Shown here: piece by piece, positions 18,456-25,848 of the stretch
Position numbering within the stretch: position 1 is the stretch's first letter
Layout of the letters: each line of letters starts with the position of its first letter
Assembly (NCBI RefSeq): GCF_900105075.1
Contig: NZ_FNSK01000001.1
Location: 124,001-188,000 of the forward strand
DNA: 64,000 nucleotides
Direction of reading: 5' to 3'
Source: Rhodobacter sp. 24-YEA-8
GTDB lineage: Bacteria; Pseudomonadota; Alphaproteobacteria; Rhodobacterales; Rhodobacteraceae
Notes under the pieces: model-generated
Told to the model about the DNA's origin: nothing
The model's input: the letters and a program-made list of their open reading frames with translations, nothing else
The model's database searches: none
Position numbers and translations under genes: made by a program

Positions 18456-19477
18456 GCCACCCTTACTCGGATCTGCCGGAACGAGCCTATTGGCGCGCAG
18501 CCGTTGGGGGGCGTCATTACGCCGACCTTAAGGACCTGGCCGAGCCGATCCCTGTGCCCGAGGGTGCGCAGATTGCCACGGCAGGCAGTTGTTTTGCCCA
18601 ACATATCGGACGCCATCTGCGCCTGCGCGGTCAGGGCTATCTGGACATGGAGCCCGCGCCTGATTTCCTGACTGAAGCAGAGGCCCGACAGAATGGGTAT
18701 GGTCTGTTCACCTGCCGCTATGGCAATGTCTATACGGCCCGGCAGCTCTTGCAGCTGACGCAGGAGGCAATGGGCCTGCGGCAGCCGCTGGATATTGTCT
18801 GGCCATTGGGTCAGCGCCATGTCGATGCGCTGCGCCCTTCGGTTGATCCGGTCGGCCATGCGCAGGCGGCGGATGTGCTGGCGTTGCGGGCCATGCATCT
18901 GCGGGCGGTGCTCGATATGCTCAAAACGCTGGATGTGATGGTCTTCACGCTGGGCCTGACCGAGGCCTGGCGCGACCGCCGCGATGGCACGGTTTATCCG
19001 ACTGCGCCCGGAACCGTGGCAGGAGTCTATGATCCGCAAATCCACGAATTCGTCAATTTCAGCTATGCAGATGTGCTCGCGGATCTGACCGAGTTCCGCA
19101 AGCTTTTGCACAGCATCAACCCGCGGGGGCAGATGATCCTGACGGTGTCGCCGGTGCCGCTGGCGGCGACGGCATCGGGCGGGCACGTACTTGTCGCGAC
19201 CGGCCAGTCGAAGGCGACTTTGCGTGCTGTCGCGGGGGACCTTGCCCGCAGTCATGAGGATATCTTTTACTTTCCCTCCTACGAGATCATTTCCTCTCAT
19301 CCAGCACGGGGGATGTTCTTCGAACCGGACCTGAGGAATGTAAACGATTTCGGTGTCAGTCTGGTCATGCAGCATTTCTTCGGCGCTTTGGGCGCGCAGC
19401 CGGGTGTGGTCAATGACACGTCAGCGCCAGACACTCCGATTTGCGACGAGAGCCGCCTTGACGTTTCTGCTCTTTGA
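18452..19477 (+). CDS. GSCFA domain-containing protein
   Basis: A 341-residue GSCFA-family protein. The family name motif is present as TAGSCFAQHIGRHLR, residues ~44-56; later conserved pieces include NGYGLFTCRYGNVYTARQL, FTLGLTEAWRDRRDG and FYFPSYEIISSHPARG. GSCFA domains are thought to be SGNH-hydrolase-like and occur in polysaccharide-modification loci and in plant and bacterial proteins of unclear activity. It is the second gene of a two-gene unit and stops 26 bp before the inverted repeat of an IS element. Confidence 0.88.
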   Translation: MSHPYSDLPERAYWRAAVGGRHYADLKDLAEPIPVPEGAQIATAGSCFAQHIGRHLRLRGQGYLDMEPAPDFLTEAEARQNGYGLFTCRYGNVYTARQLLQLTQEAMGLRQPLDIVWPLGQRHVDALRPSVDPVGHAQAADVLALRAMHLRAVLDMLKTLDVMVFTLGLTEAWRDRRDGTVYPTAPGTVAGVYDPQIHEFVNFSYADVLADLTEFRKLLHSINPRGQMILTVSPVPLAATASGGHVLVATGQSKATLRAVAGDLARSHEDIFYFPSYEIISSHPARGMFFEPDLRNVNDFGVSLVMQHFFGALGAQPGVVNDTSAPDTPICDESRLDVSAL

Positions 19478-19519
19478 TGGCGCGCTGCACCCGGAGGTCA
19501 TCTGGTAATCCTCCCCGTT

Positions 19520-20410
19520 TTAACGGGGCCCAGAAGTAGACTTCAGGCAGCCATCTTCAGTTGTCTCGAGCGGGTGTGATGCCGCCGATGCCCATGTTGG
19601 GGCGCTCATTGTTGTAAGTCCATAGCCAGTCGGTTGCGATCTCCTGCGCCTCCTCGATGGTTTCAAAGATGTATAGGTCCAGCCATTCATTGCGGACTGT
19701 CCTGTTGTAACGCTCGACATATATCGAGCCCGAACGCCATGCGTTCGAGTGAGGGCGAGATGGTTCTGCTGGGGCTGCCCGGGCTGGATGTGGTTCAGGG
19801 CGATGCCCTGCTTCTCGGCCCAGATCATCAGCGTGGAGCTGATGTATTCAGGGCCATTGTCGACCCTGATGGCTAGGGGCTTTCCGCGCCACTCGATGAT
19901 CTGATTGAGGGACCGGACCACCCGCTCAGCCGGGAGCGAGAAGTCGACCTCAATGCCCAGCCCCTCACGGTTGAAGTCGTCCAGCACTTTCAGAAGCCGG
20001 AACTGGCGGCCGTCGGCCAAGCGGTCAGCCATGAAGTCCATTGACCAGACGGTATTCGGGGCCTTTGGGACACTGAGCGCATCGGGTTTGTCGCGCTTGA
20101 TCCTCCGGCGGGGCTTGATCCGCAGGTTCAGTTCCAGCGCGCAATAGATCCGATGGATGCGCTTGTGATTCCACGGGTGCCCCTGGACGTTGCGCATATG
20201 CAGGAAACATAGCCCAAAGCCCCAGGTCCGGTGGGCCTTTGTCAGCCCTTCAAGAAGGTCTGCGATGAACTCGTTCTCGGCATCGCGCTTCGGGCTGTAG
20301 CGAAAGCAGGTCTCGCTGACGCCAAATGCCCGACAGGCCAGCGCGATGCTCACCCCCTTCGTCGCCACAGCCTTCTCGGCCAGCTCCCGGCGTTGAGCTG
20401 GCCGCGTCAT
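19520..20410 (-). pseudogene. IS3-family transposase OrfB, frameshifted by a small insertion
   Basis: The DDE transposase half. The first part is normal: the HTH-like N-terminus, [26 protein letters not shown] (first Asp), [13 protein letters not shown], and VDNGPEYIS (second Asp). After [10 protein letters not shown] the frame becomes nonsense, yet the adjacent frame resumes exactly at [20 protein letters not shown] (with the catalytic Glu) and continues to PARQLKMAA. Between them lie 41 bp in place of one codon, containing GAACGC-ATG-GCGTTC. The insertion shifts the frame, so the Glu of the DDE triad is lost from the product. Confidence 0.8.
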
Positions 20411-20712
20411 TTTTTTCCAAGCGCTTCCTTGAGCAGTTCGGCCTGCATGCTCAGGTCGGCAAACATGCGCTTCAGCCGCCGGTTCTCGTCTTCAAGCGCC
20501 TTCATCTGGCTCATCATCGACGCATCCATGCCGCCATACTTCGAGCGCCATTTGTAAAAGCTCGCTGTGCTGATCCCGTTGTTCGCTACAATCGATCCCC
20601 CGGATCGATTGTGAACGCTCCAACCCCGGCAAAGTTCAGGCACGGCCACGCCGCTCTCGGCCTGACGAAGCACAGCCATGATCTGCGGCTCGGTGAAACG
20701 GCTCTTTCTCAT
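20407..20712 (-). CDS. IS3-family OrfA with an in-frame palindromic insertion
   Basis: A 101-residue helix-turn-helix/leucine-zipper protein that guides the transposase. [39 protein letters not shown] and the leucine-zipper [20 protein letters not shown] are typical of IS407-group OrfA. Between ELCR and GIST, where family members have only two or three residues, 16 residues ([16 protein letters not shown]) are inserted; the DNA there is a palindrome. The insertion lies inside the helix-turn-helix and probably destroys binding. Confidence 0.8.
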   Translation of the reverse strand: MRKSRFTEPQIMAVLRQAESGVAVPELCRGWSVHNRSGGSIVANNGISTASFYKWRSKYGGMDASMMSQMKALEDENRRLKRMFADLSMQAELLKEALGKK

Positions 20713-20782
20713 TCGAATCTCCTCAGCTCACGCTACGAGAAAATTCTACTTATGCAGCCCCTTAACCATGGGGAGGATTACC

Positions 20783-20993
20783 CGTCGATCTCGATGACAA
20801 GCTCACCTGATGCGCGGAGTTGTTGAGCCCAAGCGCGACGGAAGAAGGTTTTGCCGTGTCCAAATCCCGCCTCGATCGAGATAACCTTTGAGTCGTCAAT
20901 GGATTTGATCAGGCTCGTGACGGTATCCCCAATAGCCGCAAAGCCGAGACCATCGTCTTTCCAGGGGGCTGCCGCACCTTCAAGGTCTTTCAT
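20783..20993 (-). pseudogene. KAP-family P-loop NTPase, N-terminal fragment cut by the IS
   Basis: Only about 70 residues remain. They carry a good start (AGGAG 9 nt before ATG 20993) and a Walker A motif in SIEAGFGHGKTFFRRAWAQQ, followed by a strand GELVIEID where KAP NTPases continue with NAWE. The frame runs into the IS end and stops there. No C-terminal remainder exists on the other side of the IS, so the rest was deleted. KAP NTPases are membrane-associated ATPases often found on plasmids and phages and in some defence loci. Confidence 0.65.
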
Positions 20994-21029
20994 CTGCTTC
21001 GCTCCTGCCAGTCAGAAGGCAACGTTAGG

Positions 21030-21308
21030 TGTCGCCGGGATTTTCGCAAGCAGAGGACAAGCAGATATCTTCTCGCGGAGACCTCTCTGGGGCTCTCACG
21101 ACCCGGCGTGGTCTTCCATAGCACCCGGAAGTGGTTCGTGACCCAGTGCGAACGGGCGGGCGTCCCGGAGCATTTCACCGCGTCTATCGTCGGCCACCAG
21201 TCGGCAAGGTCGGAGAACCGCATGACCTACGGCATCTATTCCGCCGGGATCAGCGACGAGCAGAAGCGGGAGATCGTGGAACGGGTGGGCCTGCTGCCAT
21301 GCCATTGA
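21030..21308 (+). pseudogene. Tyrosine recombinase (phage integrase), C-terminal fragment
   Basis: The catalytic C-terminus is readable: GVVFHSTRKWFVTQCERAG (the HxxR box), HFTASIVGHQSARSENRMTYG (the conserved His) and YGIYSAGIS with the candidate nucleophile tyrosine. The frame is open upstream only to about 21030 (RYLLAETSLGLSRPG), and the core-binding domain is absent. The stop (TGA at 21306) overlaps the start of the next small gene. It marks the region as a former phage-like integrated element. Confidence 0.65.
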
Positions 21309-21487
21309 TACCTGACATTGATGCTTTCGAGGAACGGGCCGCGATCATGCAATATGATGGCGGCCTTTCTCGTTCCTTGGCCGAAGATCGGGCGGCTCAG
21401 GCGCAGGGCTTTCGGGATGCTGAGCATTTCCGCGAGATTCTGGCAGACTATGTCGTGACGCGCAGGCTGGGGGGCGGAAATGACTGA
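21299..21487 (+). CDS. Small phage-associated protein
   Basis: A 62-residue ORF beginning inside the integrase 3' end (ATG 21299) and ending LGGGND. It contains FEERAAIMQYDGGLSRSLAE, an amphipathic pattern I recognise as a recurrent tail in phage replication and DNA-binding small proteins; no function is assigned. Start overlap with the upstream stop suggests coupled translation. It may be a remnant of a longer protein, since phage deletions surround it. Confidence 0.45.
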   Translation: MPLIPDIDAFEERAAIMQYDGGLSRSLAEDRAAQAQGFRDAEHFREILADYVVTRRLGGGND

Positions 21488-21615
21488 AACAGCGCAGCAA
21501 TGGCCGGATTGACGCGGCGGTGGCCTCTGCAATGGCAGTATCCCGCGCCGTGACCGCCCATAACAAGAAATCCCGCTATGACGACCCGGACGTTCTGGGC
21601 CTGACCACGATTTAA
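21484..21615 (+). pseudogene. Phage terminase large subunit, C-terminal fragment
   Basis: The reading frame 21484-21615 encodes RSNGRIDAAVASAMAVSRAV and ends DDPDVLGLTTI. The NGRIDAAVA-AMA block matches the conserved end of phage terminase large subunits. It has no start codon and is preceded by a stop, so the ATPase and most of the nuclease domain were deleted. The fragment sits directly before the tape-measure gene. Confidence 0.55.
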
Positions 21616-21622
21616 TGAGGTA

Positions 21623-23821
21623 ATGAGTATGTCCGACGCCGATATGATGGGGCTGATTATCAAGCTGGAAGCGCAGACGCGCAACTTGCAACGCGACTTT
21701 GCCCGCGCCAATGCCATTCAGGCGCGGGCATCGCGCCAAATGGAACAGAAGGCAAAGCAATCTGCCGATCAGATCGCCAAGACCTATGAGGGCATGGGTT
21801 CGCGCATCGGTGCGGTGTTCAAGACAAGGATGGCCGGGATTGCCGGAACTGTCGCGGGCATCGGCGTTGCGGGTGGCGCAGCGGCTATCCAGCGGCAGGT
21901 GGGTGCCCTGGCTGATCTTGGTAACGAGGCCAAACGCGCCGGGATTGGTGTTGAAGCCTTTCAGGAATGGAAGTTCGTCGCGGAACAGAACCGCATCGGA
22001 ATTGATGCCCTGACCGATGGGTTCAAGGAACTGCATATCCGGGCGGGCGAGTTCTTCCTTGATGGCACCGGGGCCGGTGCCGAGGCGTTCAAGAAATTGG
22101 GCTATTCCGCCGAGGAGCTGAAAGAGAAGCTGAAAGACCCCTCTGACCTGATGGTGGAAATCCTCGGGCGCCTTGGGAAGCTGGATCAGGCCAGCCAGTC
22201 CTTCCTTCTGGAAGAAATCTTTGGCGGTGCCGGTGGCGAACAGTTTTCTGCCCTTCTCGGGCAGGGTGAAGCCGCCTTGCGCCAGACCATGCAGCGCGCC
22301 CGCGAAACCGGCAGCGTCATGGACGAACAGCTTATCCGCAAGGCGCAAGACCTTGACCGGCGCTGGAACGAACTGACCACGACTGTCGGGAACTGGTTCA
22401 AGGGTTTTGCTGTCGGTGCTGCCGATACCGTGGCCGGGCTTGTCGGTATCAGGTCCGAGGTTGACGCCCTTTTGCAAGATGAAGGCCGCGCCCGCACGAT
22501 CCTTGGCAACGAGGTTTACAACCGGATTCAGGAATCCAAACGGCTGAGCGAGGATCAGAAGCGCGCAATCGGTGATCTGGCCGGGGCGATGCAAAGCACG
22601 ATCCCGGTGGCGCGGCAGATGGCATCCGTCTTTACCGGGATTGCCGCCACTATGCGCGAGAGCAACCCGCAACTGGCTTCCGATCTGGATGCGCCCGCTG
22701 GCAATATGGAAGCCTTGGTGTTCCAGTTTGAAAACGGGATGATTGAGGCCGACGAATTTCAGGCCAAGATGGGTGATCTGATCGCAGACGCCCGCACCTC
22801 CACCGCTGAACTGACCAAGATTGATGATGTTGGCTTTGCCACGGTGATTGGTGGCCTTGAAAAGCTGGCCGAAATGCTTGGCTTTGTAGCGCAGAAAGGG
22901 CGCGAGGCGCGGGCTTCACTGCCTGCGGGCGTCACCACCGGAACGCCTATCCAAGGCGGCGCGGATGCGAACATGCCGCCGACCTTTGATAGCTACATGC
23001 CGACCAGCCCGAGGCCCGGCGCACGTCCTGAGAACTGGCAGGCCGATATGGATGGCGATGGCATCCCCGATGCCCTGCAAGACGACAAGGGCGCGAAGGG
23101 TGGCAAAGGCGGCGGCGGGCGTTCGCAGGGTGAGTTTGCCCGTGCTGTCGAAAGCCTGAACCGGGAACGCGCTGCGCTGGAAGCTGAAGCTGTCGCGCTG
23201 ATCGCGGCCAAAGAGGCAGGCACCGAATACGGTGATGCTCTGGAATACGCCCGGACCCGTGCGGAACTTCTGAACGCGGCGCAGCAGGCCGGAAAGCAGA
23301 TCACGCCCGAACTGACCGCCGAGATTGACCGGCTGGCGCAGGCGCAGGTTCAGGCCGGGAACGCCGCCGACAAGGCAGCCAAAGACCTTGAACAGGTTCA
23401 GGAACGCGGGAAGCGTGGTGCCGAGGCGCTGACCGATGTCTTTATGTCGGTGCTGGATGGCAGCATGTCCGCCGAGGAAGCGTTAGGTCAGCTTCTCTTG
23501 CAGATGGCGAAAGTTCAGGCACAGAAGGCGCTTATGGGCATGTTTGAGGGAACCGGCGTGGCTGATTTTGTCGGTGGCCTTCTCGGGTTCGCAGATGGCG
23601 GCTTCACCGGGGCCGGTGGCAAATATGAACCAGCTGGCGTGGTCCATAAGGGCGAGTATGTGTTTTCCGCCGAGACGGTGAAACGCCTCGGGGCTGACAA
23701 CCTTGATAGACTCCACCAGAGCGCCCATAAAGGCTATGCCAGCGGCGGGCTGGTGGGGGTGATGGCGGAAAGATTGCAAGGGCCTCTGGTGAGTCTCTGC
23801 GCGAGTCTGCGGGGGCATTGA
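21623..23821 (+). CDS. Phage tail tape-measure protein, 3' frameshifted
   Basis: A 732-residue tape-measure-like protein, preceded by GAGGT. The N-terminus is coiled-coil (LEAQTRNLQRDFARANAIQ), followed by a glycine-rich hydrophobic segment (IAGTVAGIGVAGGAAAIQ), a long helical middle (AEEALGQLLLQMAKVQAQKA) and a FADGGFTGAGGKYEPAGVVH segment with HKGEYVF near the C-terminus, the usual end signature of tape-measure proteins. The frame then goes wrong at a G run (about 23754-23759) and ends 22 residues later at 23821; the true C-terminus continues in another frame to 23994. Most of the structural genes of the phage are absent. Confidence 0.8.
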   Translation: MSMSDADMMGLIIKLEAQTRNLQRDFARANAIQARASRQMEQKAKQSADQIAKTYEGMGSRIGAVFKTRMAGIAGTVAGIGVAGGAAAIQRQVGALADLGNEAKRAGIGVEAFQEWKFVAEQNRIGIDALTDGFKELHIRAGEFFLDGTGAGAEAFKKLGYSAEELKEKLKDPSDLMVEILGRLGKLDQASQSFLLEEIFGGAGGEQFSALLGQGEAALRQTMQRARETGSVMDEQLIRKAQDLDRRWNELTTTVGNWFKGFAVGAADTVAGLVGIRSEVDALLQDEGRARTILGNEVYNRIQESKRLSEDQKRAIGDLAGAMQSTIPVARQMASVFTGIAATMRESNPQLASDLDAPAGNMEALVFQFENGMIEADEFQAKMGDLIADARTSTAELTKIDDVGFATVIGGLEKLAEMLGFVAQKGREARASLPAGVTTGTPIQGGADANMPPTFDSYMPTSPRPGARPENWQADMDGDGIPDALQDDKGAKGGKGGGGRSQGEFARAVESLNRERAALEAEAVALIAAKEAGTEYGDALEYARTRAELLNAAQQAGKQITPELTAEIDRLAQAQVQAGNAADKAAKDLEQVQERGKRGAEALTDVFMSVLDGSMSAEEALGQLLLQMAKVQAQKALMGMFEGTGVADFVGGLLGFADGGFTGAGGKYEPAGVVHKGEYVFSAETVKRLGADNLDRLHQSAHKGYASGGLVGVMAERLQGPLVSLCASLRGH

Positions 23822-23994
23822 CACCGGCTATCACCATCAACAGCCCGATCACGGTAAACGGCAGCGCCGGAACGCCCGAGCAGAACGCCGATCTGGCGAA
23901 GCAGGTGGCGCGGGAAACCGAAGCCGGGATGCGGGCGCTGATCCAGACTGAGCTGGTTCGGCAGATGCGCCCGGGTGGGATGCTGCGCGGCTGA
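23757..23994 (+). pseudogene. Displaced C-terminus of the tape-measure protein
   Basis: In the frame one base on from the tape-measure gene, the sequence reads GGDGGKIARASGESLRESAG, then ALTPAITINSPITVNGSAG and TPEQNADLAKQVARETEAGM to RPGGMLRG and a stop at 23992. This is the ordinary end of such proteins (beta-strand repeat, TPEQNADLA helix). Adding one G to the five-G run restores one continuous 787-residue frame, so a single-base loss explains the break. Confidence 0.75.
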
Positions 23995-24012
23995 TCTGAC
24001 CGGGGAAGGGAA

Positions 24013-24027
24013 GCGGGCGCAGCCCGC
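24013..24027 (+). terminator. Hairpin after the tape-measure gene
   Basis: A perfect 6-bp GC stem, GCGGGC (24013-24018) and GCCCGC (24022-24027), with a 3-nt loop. No U-run follows, so a Rho-independent terminator is only possible. Confidence 0.35.
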
Positions 24028-24044
24028 GACCACCCGGGGATAGC

Positions 24045-24254
24045 ATGGAATAAAACTGCACGTTACGTATATTATATGTATCTTGTTAAGTTCAGATAAC
24101 ACTTAAAACGTATACTCTATACGGGCAGTTTTATTCCATCCTCTCCCCGGTCCGAGACAGGGTTGCGCGCCCTGAAAACAGAACTGCGTAACGGGCACAA
24201 TTATTCCATTCTCGCTTCCGGCGCGGGATTCGGTAACGTGCATTTTTATTCCAT
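24045..24254. repeat. Four copies of a 23-bp repeat upstream of the RHH gene
   Basis: Copies lie at 24045-24067 (minus orientation) and at 24117-24139, 24187-24209 and 24232-24254 (plus orientation). In the plus orientation they read CGTAACG(T/G)GCA-(G/C/T)-(T/A)-TTTATTCCAT; eight 3'-terminal positions TTATTCCAT are identical in all four. Spacing between the last three is 70 and 45 bp. The stretch is A+T rich and free of genes. They are upstream of, and close to, a ribbon-helix-helix protein gene, the configuration of an autoregulated operator cluster or of iterons. This is read directly; the function is inferred. Confidence 0.75.
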
Positions 24255-24319
24255 ATACACGTTTACAAGTATGACTGTTCGACCTAGATTCTTTGCAGTC
24301 CCTGTCCTGTGAGGTTTCC

Positions 24320-24760
24320 ATGTCCTTCATGCTTCAACTGCCCGATGAACGCGGCGAACAGCTTCGGTTGATCGCTGCGGCGAAAAATACGACCATTCCC
24401 GAACTGATCGGTGCCCTTGTCCGGGCCGAGATCGAGGCGGGCACCATCCCGGCCAATGTGCCAGGCATCGACGTTGCCACCACCGGCCCGGAAATCACCA
24501 TCCGCGCCGCCAATGGTTTTGAGGCGACCATTCCGACCAGCGAAGGCCCGACCCTTGCCGACCTGTTGAAACAGTCCGGTCCTGCCGATCTGGAACGCAA
24601 GAAGCGCTGGATTGAGGGGCTGGCGAAGCTGACCGGCGTCAAGGTGAAGCGGATGGGCGCTGGCATGAAGCTGGTTTCACCGATCACCGGCAAAGAATAC
24701 CCACTGGCCTTCGGTGTGGCGGCTGATCTGGGCGGCCAGATCGAGCGCACCGTCCAATAA
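24320..24760 (+). CDS. Ribbon-helix-helix-like DNA-binding protein of the cassette
   Basis: A 146-residue protein from ATG 24320 (GAGG 7 nt upstream). The first ~45 residues (MSFMLQLPDERGEQLRLIAA followed by KNTTIPELIGALVRAEIEAG) fit a beta-strand plus two helices, the pattern of CopG/Arc ribbon-helix-helix domains. The remainder is alternating polar and hydrophobic, with ATIPTSEGPTLADLLKQSG and a C-terminal domain ending AADLGGQIERTVQ; I do not recognise it. No toxin-like neighbour is present. The four 23-bp repeats immediately upstream make it the obvious candidate to bind them. Confidence 0.6.
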   Translation: MSFMLQLPDERGEQLRLIAAAKNTTIPELIGALVRAEIEAGTIPANVPGIDVATTGPEITIRAANGFEATIPTSEGPTLADLLKQSGPADLERKKRWIEGLAKLTGVKVKRMGAGMKLVSPITGKEYPLAFGVAADLGGQIERTVQ

Positions 24761-24762
24761 GA

Positions 24763-24795
24763 ACAGGGGCCGCCGCGCCAACGGTGAACCCCTGT
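24763..24795 (+). promoter_or_regulatory. Intergenic hairpin after the RHH gene
   Basis: ACAGGGG (24763-24769) pairs with CCCCTGT (24789-24795); an inner CCG/CGG pair shortens the loop. It begins 2 bp after the stop and may attenuate or protect the transcript. It lacks a U-run. Confidence 0.4.
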
Positions 24796-24823
24796 AAAGC
24801 CTTCTTATCGCTAGGAAGATCAT

Positions 24824-25384
24824 ATGCGGAATCCCGCTGAATCACAAGATGAAGATGATGATGGCCCTATCTGGGAACCCGTCAAGCTGACCCCCTATGA
24901 CCGCCGCCGGATCGAGTTGCGCGACCTTGAAGCGAAGCGCGATGCTATCCAGTCGAAAGCGGAATTAACCGGCGACGACCAGCGGCAGTTGGCGTTACTC
25001 GCCCCGCTGATCGACAAGGCGCAGGCCCGCTTTGACCGCGAGGGCAAGCGGGCGCTTGATGATACGTTCCGCAAGCGGCGCGGCATTGATGAATGGCGGG
25101 CTGGTGCAGGCCGAGACGAATACAACGCCGCCCGGCGCAGCCGCGAGACGCCGAACGCCGATCTGTCTGACCTCACGCCGGATCAGAAGAAGCGCCGGAA
25201 GCTGGATCAGGTTGCGGATAATCGCTGGATGAAGCGCTGCCGGGATAATGGCTGGCCCGAGCCGCGTATTCAGGCTGAGCTTATGGTCCGCGTCCGCCAG
25301 CGCGAGGAAGATCGAGCCGAGAAAGTGACTGAGGATGCGACCGAAGCAGCGATGCGCGACAACCCGACTTTCGGCATGTTCTGA
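24824..25384 (+). CDS. Hypothetical charged helical protein
   Basis: A 186-residue protein, 28% or more charged residues by inspection, rich in Arg/Asp/Glu, predicted to be mainly helical. It contains RRGIDEWRAGAGRDEYNAAR and ends EAAMRDNPTFGMF. GGAAG 8 nt before ATG 24824 supports the start. I recognise no family; the RGxDEWRxxxGRxEYN core has the look of small phage replication or packaging-associated proteins, but this is only an impression. Confidence 0.55.
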   Translation: MRNPAESQDEDDDGPIWEPVKLTPYDRRRIELRDLEAKRDAIQSKAELTGDDQRQLALLAPLIDKAQARFDREGKRALDDTFRKRRGIDEWRAGAGRDEYNAARRSRETPNADLSDLTPDQKKRRKLDQVADNRWMKRCRDNGWPEPRIQAELMVRVRQREEDRAEKVTEDATEAAMRDNPTFGMF

Positions 25385-25392
25385 CCTGAACC

Positions 25393-25443
25393 TTAGCCAA
25401 TTAGCTAAACAGCTATCCCGCCAGAAGTAAGTAAGCACTTACT
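25393..25443. promoter_or_regulatory. Two palindromes in the intergenic gap
   Basis: TTAGCCAATTAGCTAA (25393-25408, one mismatch) and AGTAAGT-AAGC-ACTTACT (25426-25443). The first directly follows the stop at 25384; the second is 101 bp before the next start codon. They could be operator sites; there is no poly-U for a terminator. Confidence 0.4.
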
Positions 25444-25543
25444 AACGCATTGATAACAAACACATATGTTCGCTTTCCGGCTTGACCCGGAATCGTGCGC
25501 TGTCCTAGATTCATGCTATCGAGCAAATCAGGAGCGCCGACCG

Positions 25544-25738
25544 ATGCCAACTTTCATCCCCGATCAGACCTTTGACCGCCTCATGGCCGATCTTTCCGGC
25601 GCGTTCATGGCTGCCGCGACCAGCGCCGGCACCGACCTTCACGACAAGCTGATTGAGGCGCTGGCCTGCGCCGATCTGCTGCTGGAGTCCTGCCGGGCCG
25701 ATTACATGGATGAAGTCGCGGTGAAGCGGGCGGCGTGA
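25544..25738 (+). CDS. Hypothetical small protein of the cassette
   Basis: A 64-residue protein from ATG 25544, chosen because CAGGAG lies 10 nt upstream; the frame is open further upstream but without a ribosome site. Helical, slightly acidic (PTFIPDQTFDRLMADLSGAF, LIEALACADLLLESC). I recognise no domain. Confidence 0.5.
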   Translation: MPTFIPDQTFDRLMADLSGAFMAAATSAGTDLHDKLIEALACADLLLESCRADYMDEVAVKRAA

Positions 25739-25848
25739 AGTTGCTCTTATTTTAGTTGTAAAAATGCAACAAAAGACCCCAGAATACAGGAAGAAACACG
25801 CCTGAAAGCCGAGCCAAATCAAAGGCTTGTGCGATTTATATGAAAATA

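Larger units (their letters stand above)
19504..20782 (-). mobile_element. IS3-family insertion sequence (IS407-like group), damaged
   Basis: About 1279 bp bounded by related inverted ends: both start GGTAATCCTCCCC and share further TAA, GGGGC and AAGTAGA blocks inward. It encodes OrfA and OrfB in the overlapping IS3 arrangement, with an A7 slippage run at the junction (complement of 20410-20416). Flanking bases (ATCT left, CGTC right) do not form a target duplication, which fits a rearrangement after insertion: the right flank is a KAP ATPase gene fragment, the left flank an unrelated gene end. Both reading frames carry small palindrome-containing insertions (20581-20616 and about 19727-19767), so the copy is probably inactive. 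Confidence 0.88.

Noticed and set aside
19500..20786. Target-site duplication for the IS3 element
   Set aside because: Left and right flanking bases differ, so no duplication is present; rearrangement is the better explanation.
24320..24760. Type II toxin-antitoxin pair with the RHH protein as antitoxin
   Set aside because: The next gene is a 186-residue protein without toxin features and is 63 bp away, so the typical overlap and size are missing.
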